From: Clostridium sp. OF09-36
GTDB taxonomy: Bacteria > Bacillota > Clostridia > Lachnospirales > Lachnospiraceae
Length of the DNA stretch: 64,000 bases
Assembly: GCF_003481985.1 (NCBI RefSeq)
Contig: NZ_QUMD01000007.1
Coordinates: 62,001 to 126,000, forward strand
Direction of reading: 5' to 3'
In this document: positions 45,718-54,148 of the stretch, piece by piece
Position numbering within the stretch: position 1 is the first letter of the stretch
Layout: each line of letters opens with the position of its first letter
The notes under the pieces: generated by a model
Database searches by the model: none
Seen by the model: the letters and a program-made list of their open reading frames with translations, nothing else
What the model was told of the DNA's origin: nothing
Translations under genes and position numbers: made by a program

Positions 45718-45751
45718 AAAAAGGAGCCGCCGCAACTCATGCGGCAGCCCC
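45718..45751 (-). terminator. Terminator after purL
   Basis: On the minus strand a 12-bp stem with two G-U pairs (GGGGCTGCCGCA with TGCGGCGGCTCC, loop TGAGT) is followed by TTTTT. It lies about 35 bases after the repaired purL stop. Confidence 0.85.
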
Positions 45752-45783
45752 AAATTCAAGATATGATACCAGAAATTAAAATC

Positions 45784-48700
45784 TTATTTGAAATACTTCA
45801 CGCCACTCTCGAAGATCTTCATATCCTGCTCTCCGTAGATGTTCATGGCAACAGCCTCACCGCGGCGCTCAGAGTGTGCCATCTTGCCCAGGATTCGTCC
45901 ATCCGGCTGGTGATACCCTCAATCGCCATGTAGGAGCCGTTCGGGTTCCAGAACTCATCCATGGTCGCATTACCGTTCTCATCGACATACTGGGTCGCGA
46001 TCTGGCCGTTTGCGGCAAGCTTCTTCAGCCACTCGTCATTTGCAACGAAACGTCCCTCGCCGTGGGATGCCGGGTTGCAGTATACACCGCCGAGCTCTGC
46101 ACCTGCCAGCCACGGGGACTTATTCGTGACAACCTTGGTATAAACCATCTTGGAAATATGACGTCCGATGGTGTTCATCGCCAGGGTCGGGGAAGCAGCA
46201 GTCTGCTCGCAGATGCGTCCCTCCGGAACCAGACCCAGCTTGATGAGTGCCTGGAAGCCGTTGCAGATACCAAGCATCAGGCCGTCACGCTCATTTAACA
46301 GCTTTTCGATTTCTTCCTTAATGACTGTGTTGCGGAATACGGTTGCAAAGAACTTCGCACTGCCCTCCGGCTCATCGCCTGCGGAGAAACCGCCCGGGAA
46401 CATCACGATCTGTGCCTTTGCGATTTCGTTCTTATAAGCTTCTACGGAATCACGGATATCTTCTGCGCTTAAGTTTTTAAATACCTTGGTTACAACCTTT
46501 GCACCGGCACGCTCAAAGGCTTTGGTGCTGTCGTACTCACAGTTGGTGCCCGGGAATACCGGAATAAATACCGTCGGCTGAGCCAGCTTGTGGCTGCACA
46601 CATAGATCTTATCTGCCTCAAACAGCTCGGACTTCACCTCGGTCTGCTTCACGCCGGAGGTGGTCGGGAATACACTCTCTAAGGTCTTGGTCCAGGAGCC
46701 TAATGCCTCGTCCATGGAGATGGATACCGGTCCGTACTCAAAAGCAGCCTTGTCGGTCACTTCACCGATCACGGTGTAACGGATAGAAAGATCGCCAACT
46801 TTTCCGTCCGGAACTTCGCAGACAATGTTGCCCCAGCCTGCTGCGAAGAAGTCTCTCGGATCTACGTTATGCTCAATCTTCACGCCAAGCTTATTACCAA
46901 ATGCCATCTTGCTGACTGCCTCTGCCAGTCCATGTCCCTCTACCGCATAAGCGGAAAGGATGCGTCCTGCCTTGATATCGGCATTCAGCTTCTCATAGCC
47001 ATCCATGATCTGCGCGTAATCCGGCAGGTCATACTGGTCTTTCTCAATATTGAATACAACGATCTTGCTGCCCGGCTTCTTAAACTCCGGTGTGATGATG
47101 TTCGGATAATGGTCTACATCCACTGCGAAGGAAACCAGGGTCGGCGGAACGTTGATCTCGCCGTGTTTCTCGTCGTTAAAGGTACCGGACATACTGTCCT
47201 TACCGCCGATAGACGGAAGTCCAAAGCCAAGCTGTGCGTTGTAAGCACCAAGCAGGGATGCAAACGGTGCGCCCCAGCGGGCCGGATCCTCGGTCATGCG
47301 CTTAAAGTACTCCTGGAAGGTGAAACGGATCTTCTTAAAGTCACCGCCGCTTGCCACGATCTTTGCAACGGAAGACAGCACAGCGTAGATAGCACCGTGG
47401 TACGGGCTCCAGCTGGACAGATATGGGTCATAGCCGTAGCTCATCATGGTCACGGTATCGGTCCTGCCTTTCAGGACCGGAAGTTTCGCTACCATGGTCT
47501 GGGTTTCGGTCAGCTGGTATTTACCGCCATACGGCATGAAGACACTGCCAGCGCCGATAGAACCATCAAAACGCTCTACCAGACCCTTCTGGGAACATAC
47601 ATTTAAGTCGGACAGGACGTTCAGCCAGGTGGCTTTCACATCTGCTACTTCTTTCTTTTCAAACGGATTGCCCTCTTTGACCGGAGTCTGCAGGACAACC
47701 TTTGCCTCCTGGTGCGCACCATTGGTATCGAGGAATGCACGGCTTACATCCACAATGGTCTTGCCTCTCCAGTTCATCACCAGACGCGGCTCTTCGGTCA
47801 CAACTGCAACCGGGATTGCCTCCAGGTTTTCCTCAGCCGCAAACCCTAAGAATTTGTCAACATCTGCCGGGTCAAGCACAACCGCCATACGCTCCTGGGA
47901 CTCAGAGATCGCGATCTCGGTGCCGTCCAGGCCGGCATATTTCTTCGGAACCTTGTCCAGATCGATCTGGAGACCTGCTGCCAGCTCGCCGATCGCTACG
48001 GAAACACCGCCTGCACCGAAGTCATTGCACTTTTTGATGATCTCACTGACTTCCGGACGGCGGAACATACGCTGGATCTTGCGCTCGGTCGGCGCATTAC
48101 CTTTCTGTACCTCAGCGCCGCAGACCTCGATGGAAGCCTCGGTGTGAACCTTGGAAGAACCGGTAGCACCGCCGATACCGTCACGGCCGGTACGTCCGCC
48201 AAGGAGTACGATGATATCGCCCGGGTCGGAATTTAAACGCTTTACGTATTTTCTCGGAGCGGCACCCATAACGGCACCAATCTCCATGCGTTTTGCCACA
48301 TAATTCGGATGATAGATTTCTTTAACATAACCGGTCGCCAGACCGATCTGGTTTCCGTAAGAGCTGTAGCCGTTTGCAGCGCCGTTAACCAGTTTTCTCT
48401 GCGGCAGCTTGCCCTTTAAGGTTTCGGAAAGCGGACGGGTCGGGTCAGCCGCGCCGGTCACACGCATTGCCTGATATACATAAGTACGTCCGGAAAGCGG
48501 ATCACGGATTGCACCGCCAAGACAGGTTGCTGCACCACCAAACGGCTCGATCTCAGTCGGGTGGTTGTGGGTCTCATTCTTGAAGTTTACCAGCCACTCC
48601 TCCGTCACACCGTCAATCTCAACCGGAACCACAATGCTGCAGGCATTGATCTCATCCGAAACTTCCAGATCTTCCAGTTTGCCCTCTGCACGGAGTTTTT

Positions 48701-49547
48701 TCATAGCAAGCAGTGCCAGGTCCATGAGGCAGACGAATTTGTCGTCACGGCCTTTGTAGATCACCTCGCGGTCTGCAAGGTAGTTCTGGTAAGTTGCCTC
48801 GATCGGTGCCTTGTAATCGCCATCGGTAATGGTCACGTCCTTTAACTCGGTGGAGAAGGTGGTATGACGGCAATGGTCGGACCAGTAGGTATCCAGCACA
48901 CGGATCTCGGTCACGGTCGGGTCGCGGTGCTCCTCGCCTGCATAATAATTCTGGATATGCTCAAAATCGCGGAACGTCATAGCCAGATTTAAGGAATCGT
49001 AAAGCTCTTTTAACTTCGCGCTGTCAAAGGTAGTAAAGCCGGTAAAGGATGCCACGTCAGCCGGTGTCTCAAATACGGTTACCAGGGTCTCCGGCTTTTT
49101 GCTTCCTGCCTCACGGGAATCGACCGGGTTGATGCAGAATGCCTTAATGGCAGCAGCCTGCTCCTCCGTCAGCTTTCCGGACAGAACATAGGTAGTTGCA
49201 GTCTTGATGACCGGCTCCTCGGTCTCTTTTAACAGCTTCACGCACTGCTCTGCGGAATCGGCTCTCTGGTCGAACTGTCCAGGCAGATACTCTACGGAAA
49301 ATACAGTATCTCCCTCTTCCTTCGGGAAGTCTTCTTCATATACAAAATCAACCGGCGGCTCGGAAAAGATGGTAACGAGCGCCTGCTTGTAAGTCTCCTC
49401 TGACAGATTTTCAATATCGTAGCGGATCAATACACGGACTCCGGTCACGGTATCTATGCTCAGATAACTGCTGATCTCCTCGCGAAGCTCCCCGGCCTTA
49501 ACGGCAAACTCCGGTTTTTTCTCTACATACACGCGTCTTACACTCAT
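45784..49547 (-). CDS. purL: Phosphoribosylformylglycinamidine synthase (single-chain), frameshifted near its end
   Basis: The fourth step of purine synthesis: FGAR plus glutamine and ATP gives FGAM. The single 1254-residue chain holds an N-terminal PurS-like part, two AIR-synthase-like halves (HTTFST, NETHNHPTEIEPFGGAATC, GGRTGRDGIGGATGSS, GGKDSMSGTF) and a class I amidotransferase (FPGTNCEYDS, MFPGGFSAGDEPEGS, nucleophile Cys in GICNGFQAL). One missing base at 45905-45906 diverts the last 43 residues; repaired they read GITSPDGRILGKMAHSERRG to VKYFK. The start ATG 49547 follows AGGAGG. This single-chain form is usual in some Clostridia, unlike the PurSQL set of Bacillus. Confidence 0.95.
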
Positions 49548-49628
49548 GTGATTCCTCCTGTTATGTATTTCTCCTGTTTTATGGTTCTGTTTCATAATTG
49601 AGACTGATAAATCTCATTTAAATAAATA

Positions 49629-49676
49629 ATACCATAAGATATATTATAAATAAAATTAATATATCTTATGGTATTT
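49629..49676. promoter_or_regulatory. AT-only perfect inverted repeat upstream of purL
   Basis: Two 19-bp arms, AATACCATAAGATATATTA (49629-49647) and its exact complement (49658-49676), have a 10-base loop. It lies 36 bases after the sigma-like gene and 80 bases before purL. A TATAAT for purL could sit in the loop on the minus strand. With only three G or C per arm it would be a weak terminator. Terminator and operator are both possible. Confidence 0.5.
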
Positions 49677-49711
49677 ATTATTGTTGCTTATTAAGTTATC
49701 TCTATACCAGC

Positions 49712-50233
49712 TTACACTTCCGCATCCGGGCTGACACTCATGGCATCCAGAGTCAGCTTCATGATATCTTTGATCTCATCTTCGGTCATTTTCATCTTTT
49801 CTGCTAACTCGGTAACCGTAGCCTCACGGCCCAGCTCCTCAGCCATGCGCTTGCTGACTTCTTTTAAGACATTCACGCGGGCCAGCATTTCCTCTTCCAC
49901 CTTGACTTCGAGCCCCTGCTCCTCAAGGGCAGCCTTGATCATCTCCTCGGTCAGGCTCTTTACCTGCTCTTTTAAGTCACCTTCCTGATACTGGTCTACT
50001 GCCATGATCAGCGCTACATTCGCCTCCTGGACCAGGTCGCCCAGCGGAAGTCCCTGGTTTTCATAGGTTTTTGCGATCTCTGCAAGAAACGGCAGGTAAC
50101 CCTCCATAAGACGGGAACGCACCGTAGTGTCACCATCCTTGAATCTGGTTAAAAGCTGTGTTTCCTCCTCTGCGTCCATCGGGCGGATCGCCGCGATCTC
50201 CTCTAAATACAGCTGATAGACATCATCATGCAT
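49712..50233 (-). CDS. Truncated sigma-70-like protein (regions 2 and 3 only)
   Basis: A 173-residue protein resembling an RNA polymerase sigma factor. DDVYQLYLEEIAAIRPMDAEEE matches region 1.2, LPFLAEIAKTYENQGLPLGDLVQEANVALIMAVDQY matches 2.1-2.2 (core binding; quoted here in family sense), and ELGREATVTELAEKMKMTEDEI matches region 3. The segments that melt and read the -10 element (2.3-2.4) are replaced by a Glu/Lys-rich helix, and region 4, which reads -35, is missing. It can thus be expected to touch core polymerase but not promoters. It is the last gene of the transglutaminase-luxS-phosphodiesterase operon, 26 bases after the phosphodiesterase, with AAGGAG before the ATG. Role unknown. 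Confidence 0.7.
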   Translation of the reverse strand: MHDDVYQLYLEEIAAIRPMDAEEETQLLTRFKDGDTTVRSRLMEGYLPFLAEIAKTYENQGLPLGDLVQEANVALIMAVDQYQEGDLKEQVKSLTEEMIKAALEEQGLEVKVEEEMLARVNVLKEVSKRMAEELGREATVTELAEKMKMTEDEIKDIMKLTLDAMSVSPDAEV

Positions 50234-50259
50234 TTCTTAATCTTACTCCTTCCAAGCTT

Positions 50260-51950
50260 CTAGCTATTGATAAAACGCTCCGTAAATTCTGCTTTCGGAA
50301 CCGGTTTCCCAAAGAAATATCCCTGAATATAATCCGGTTTTGCCACCGCGATCCGGTCCAGCTCTTCTTTCGTCTCAATTCCTTCAATGCAGACACTGGT
50401 CTTTAATCGTCTTGCCATCTGGATCATCTGTTTTAACAGGTTATATTCATAAGAATCCCCCAAGGCCTTCTGGGTAAAGGAACGGTCGATCTTAATGCAG
50501 TCCGGGGTCAGGTCGCCCAGGCAATGGAAATTCGAATAGCCGGTTCCAAAATCATCCAGAAGCACCTTGACACCCAGCTTCTTTAAGCCCTTCCAGACCT
50601 TCTGGAAATGTGCGCCAGGCTCCAGGTAACCACTCTCCGTCAGCTCTACACCAAGGCATGCCGGACTTAAATCATGTTCATCCAGTGCTTCCCATATCTC
50701 ATGGAGCACATTGGTCTTTGCGACCTGTACGTACGAAAGGTTCACCTGGACCCGCATACCCGGATGGGTCTCCTGCCACTGCCTGCAGTCTCTTGCCGCA
50801 GTATGGAGTAACCACCGTCCGACCGGAATGATCAGGCCGCTCTCCTCCAGGATGGGGATAAATTCCGCAGGCGAGATCATGTGGCGGTTATTTGTATCAT
50901 CCGGACAAAGAAGCGCATCAGCGCCTCTGCCGAGACAACCTTGTGGTCCTTCCGGTCTATGACCGGCTGGTAATACACCTCAAAGCCCTCATATCCATGA
51001 TTGATCGCATGCAGGAGCTGTTTGCGAAGCTCCTGCCTGTGGCTCCAGGCATCGTAATCTGCCTGGCAGAATACATAGCTCTCGTTTTTGCCCAGACGCT
51101 TTGCTTCATTTAACGAAAACTCCAGATATTTTAAAAGCTGGTTATAATCATTCCAGCGCCCGCCGGTACCAATGATCCCTGCAGAAATGGTAAATACCGT
51201 CTGATAGTGGTGTGTCTCCACCCACCGGCTAATCTCGAACCGGATCTGGTCATATAAATGGCATGCATCGGAAATGGTCTTTCCGGACAGATCCGTGATA
51301 ATAAACTGATCTGAAACCAGGCGGAACAGCTTCTGCTGCGGTTCCATTACCCGCTGAATGCAGTTTGCCGTCTCCTTTAAAAGGAAATCCCCGTAATTCA
51401 TGCCGAGTATTCCGTTCACGCCGCCCAGATCATCGATCCCAAGCCGCATGATAAAACCTTCCGGAAGAATCTTGTCACAGTTTCTTGCATAATGCCAGAG
51501 TCCCACCTCGCCCATCAGGCCGCTGACATTGTCTGCCTTCTGTTTTTTTCCGATCTCGTTGATACAGCCGATCAGATATTTCGGTGAGCCGTCCGTGTCA
51601 CGCAATACGATTCCGCGGCAGTTGATCCAGACCGGTTCCCCCTGGCGGTCCAGCCAGCGGTAATCCAGGTTATGATCATCCGTCTGCCCCGCGTTAATCC
51701 GCGCAAGATCGGCCCATAAGGATGGCTGGTCTTCTTCATAAACAAATTTTTTGTGTTCCTCTGTTGCATGGTAAAAATGGTCTCCCGGCAAACGGAAACG
51801 CTCCACTGCCTGCGGGGATATCATATAGTAGTCTTCTTTCAGATCCACTACATAAAGGTAGTCGTCCATGGTCGGGCTAAACAGCTGGATCATATATGCC
51901 ATGGCTTCTTTTGGTACACCACGTATCACTTTTTTCATTCGTTCTGCCAA
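50260..51950 (-). CDS. PAS-GGDEF-EAL protein, probable c-di-GMP phosphodiesterase, frameshifted
   Basis: A cytosolic protein of 563 residues after repair. A PAS-like sensor (YLYVVDLKEDYYMISPQAVERF to LRDTDGSPKYLIGCI) is followed by a degenerate GGDEF domain in which the catalytic motif reads SDQFI, so it should not make c-di-GMP. An EAL domain has intact motifs: EALMRF, GVELTESGY, LLDDFGTGYSNF, CIKIDRSF, IEGIET, QGYFFGKP. One base is missing at about 50901-50911; repair joins AEALMRFF to PDDTNNRHMISPAEF. The start is uncertain: TTG 51950 sits two bases after AGGAG, which overlaps the luxS stop, while ATG 51938 is 14 bases away. Between luxS and the sigma-like gene. Confidence 0.83.
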
Positions 51951-51955
51951 TACTC

Positions 51956-52438
51956 CTAGTCTTCCGGATAGATCAGTCTGCTGTCATCGATATTGTCCAT
52001 AACCTCACGCAAAAAACGGTCCGCCAGCCATTTTGCCATAGGAAGGTTCATGTCCAGATAGTTGCCGCAGTCTCTTGCGCTGGCGCCCGGAACCTCTCCC
52101 TCAAAATCACGGATAAAGGCAAACATTTCCCGCATGAGCGGAACAATGTCGCGGGACTGGTAATCGCCTGCAAGCAGCAGGTAAAAACCGGTACGGCAGC
52201 CCATCGGTCCAAAATAGATCACGCGGTCCTTAATGCCGTCGTGATTGCGCAAAAAGGTTGCTGCCAGATGCTCGATGGTATGGATCTCTGCCGTGTTCAT
52301 GACAGGCTCATAATTTGGTCTTGTCATGCGGATATCGAAGGTAGTGATGACGCTGTCTCCTGCCTGGTCTTTTCTGGACACATAGATGCCCGGCAGTAAT
52401 TTTAAATGATTGATCGTAAAGCTTGTGATTTTTTCCAT
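51956..52438 (-). CDS. luxS: S-ribosylhomocysteine lyase LuxS (autoinducer-2 synthesis)
   Basis: Cleaves S-ribosylhomocysteine to homocysteine and DPD, the precursor of autoinducer 2. The metal site is HTIEHLAAT (HxxEH) plus Cys in ARDCGNYLDMN. The catalytic Cys lies in GPMGCRTGFYL. The N-terminal FTINHLKLLPGIYVSRKD is typical. At 160 residues it is full length. It lies between the transglutaminase-like gene (23 bases) and the phosphodiesterase gene, whose ribosome-binding site overlaps the luxS stop. No methionine-cycle gene (such as pfs) is adjacent. Confidence 0.96.
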   Translation of the reverse strand: MEKITSFTINHLKLLPGIYVSRKDQAGDSVITTFDIRMTRPNYEPVMNTAEIHTIEHLAATFLRNHDGIKDRVIYFGPMGCRTGFYLLLAGDYQSRDIVPLMREMFAFIRDFEGEVPGASARDCGNYLDMNLPMAKWLADRFLREVMDNIDDSRLIYPED

Positions 52439-52461
52439 GGTAATGATTCTCCTTATGCGTT

Positions 52462-53762
52462 TTATCCCCGGATAAATACAATATAACGGCTCAGGAAACG
52501 TTTCCGTATCCCCGTCAGCTTCCGGCTTTCCCGTATTGCAATGAGAAAGGCACCCAGAAGCCGGAATTCCTCCGGCTCAAGATGTCCGGTCCCATAAACA
52601 TATTTCTCCAATACATAGTTAACCCTCTGGTAAATACCAGGTTCTATATCCGGCATGCAGTTACAGATACTCCGGTCTGTCTCAGCTGCATTCCACCCTA
52701 ATCTTACTTCAATACCTAAAACGCTGAGATTTCCGGATATCTGCCTGCAGAGATATTCCGTGCTGCGTTTTTCCTCCTGTCTTACCATCTTGCGGATCTT
52801 TTCTTCATAAAACAGGTGTCCTGCTTCCAAAACCACTATAAAGAGCAGGAACAAAAACAAAACCAGAAGTAAGACCCCGGTTACCACGTTAACATACATG
52901 GCCCGGACCTGCTCCGAAAGCTGATCCTGTTGTTTGATCTGCGGTGTATTTCCCGCAACATTTTCTGCTTCTTCCCCTTCATCCTGCAAAGCTGCAGTCT
53001 TCCTGACATTCTGCGGAAGCTGTGCCATGCGAAGAAGTGCATATGTATTGTAATAAAAACCCGGCGTAAAATCAACCGGAATCCATCCCATTCCATCCAT
53101 ATATATTTCTGTCCAGGCATGCGCATCCTGGCTGGTCAAAAGAATCTGTCCGTTTCTTGACTGTGCAATGTTATCCGGGTCTGCATAATAACCTTCTGCA
53201 TAGCGGGCAGGAACTCCCAGACTCCGCATTGCCAATACACCGGCAGAAGCATAATAAGCAGAATTACCATACTGGTTCCCGCGCAGGAATTGCGTCAGAG
53301 GATCTCCGCTTTGTGCCAGTTCCGGCTCCTTTTTATAGAAAAAGCTGCGCTCCATCATACTCCGGACTGTCTGTGTCATGCCATAGATCCCAGTTTTTCC
53401 TTCTGTCCGGGAAGCAGAAATTTTATCCAGTCCGCCGTCCGGAGCAAATAAACGCTCCATTTCTGCCTTCAGCTGCGGACTAATGTCCAGATAATTTTCA
53501 TACACGAAATCGCGGTAAACGCTTTCCCCAGTCAAATATGCTTCCTGCTGTTCACTTTCCGGCTGGTAAACCCAGCTGTCCAGCTGGAAAAGCTCGCCCG
53601 GAACATCGGCCGAACGCTCTGTAAAATCATATTTCCAGATTCCAAACAGCCCTTTAGAACGGTATCCCGTATCCAGTTTCGCAGTGACCATATTTTTTGA
53701 AGAAGATTCTTAATATCTCCGAAATCAAATAATGGAGCATTCATAATATTTTGATACGACAT
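52462..53762 (-). CDS. Transglutaminase-like membrane protein, truncated, frameshifted, catalytic Cys replaced
   Basis: A transglutaminase-like (papain-fold) domain protein. Conserved parts are SAYYASAGVLAMRSLGVPARYAEGYY, then DAHAWTEIYMDGMGWIPVDFTPGF with His and Asp of the triad (quoted in family sense). The position normally held by the catalytic Cys (G-x-C-x-x-x-A) is Ser, codon TCT, so peptidase or crosslinking activity is doubtful. One membrane helix follows (about VNVVTGVLLLVLFLFLLFIVV), then a cytosolic tail. A run of six A at 53693-53698 should be seven, joining KNLLQK to MVTAKLDTGY; repaired, 434 codons. The multi-helix N-terminal half found in many relatives is absent, with stops upstream, so the gene is 5-prime truncated. 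Confidence 0.65.
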
Positions 53763-53959
53763 TTCGCATTATTTCCAATCTTATAATTTGACGTCAGCCA
53801 ATCATCTTAGAATTCGAATCAATCTCTCTCGCCTTTCTTGATAAGTCTGACTACCGGAGTAAGGTCTGTAAATGCGCTACCGATGATGATTGTTGCCTGC
53901 TGCTCACCACGGAACGGTGTGTGATTATTTATAGAGCAACGTAGGGAGCAAGCGCTCAC

Positions 53960-53988
53960 ATTATATCACAGATCAGAGAACAAGTCAG
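53960..53988 (-). promoter_or_regulatory. Probable promoter of the transglutaminase-like/luxS operon
   Basis: On the minus strand CTGACT (53983-53988), a 17-base spacer and a perfect TATAAT (53960-53965). The start would lie near 53953, about 190 bases before the first possible ATG. Confidence 0.5.
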
Positions 53989-54108
53989 CCTCGTACACGC
54001 CTTTTTCTAACATATTTTTGTGGCAACGTTGTATGATTTCGCCAATTTTTAACAGCAGATTTCAGATATGATATATTGAAGTTTTGATTGTATTTCTTTG
54101 CACACAAA

Positions 54109-54136
54109 AAGCCGGTCTGGTGTTACAGACCGGCTT
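54109..54136 (-). terminator. Terminator after carB
   Basis: An 11-bp perfect stem, AAGCCGGTCTG (54109-54119) with CAGACCGGCTT (54126-54136), has a 6-base loop. It is followed on the minus strand by TTTGTG, continuing a run of five T. It lies 12 bases after the carB stop. Confidence 0.85.
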
Positions 54137-54148
54137 CCCTTATACTAT

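Larger units (their letters stand above)
53763..54148 (-). other. 386-base intergenic region with promoter and possible structured leader
   Basis: Between carB and the transglutaminase-like gene. It holds the carB terminator (right end), an AT-rich stretch, a likely promoter (53960-53988) and about 190 bases of leader. The leader has a short open frame ending at 53819 (ending VVRLIKKGERD), small inverted repeats, and CTTATCAAGAAAGGCGAGAG, which recalls the 5-prime edge of an S-box but without the rest of it. No tRNA or complete known riboswitch is recognisable. Confidence 0.45.

Noticed and set aside
46869..48147. Long open frames on the plus strand opposite purL (245 and 233 codons)
   Set aside because: They are antisense shadows of a highly conserved gene, with no family similarity and no ribosome-binding site.
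49548..49711. Purine riboswitch upstream of purL
   Set aside because: No conserved loop sequences; only an AT-rich inverted repeat is present.
53790..53850. Possible SAM-I (S-box) riboswitch because of CTTATCAAGAAAGGCGAGAG on the minus strand
   Set aside because: The conserved GGCCC, kink-turn and P3/P4 elements do not follow, and the downstream gene is not of the methionine pathway, although luxS is next.
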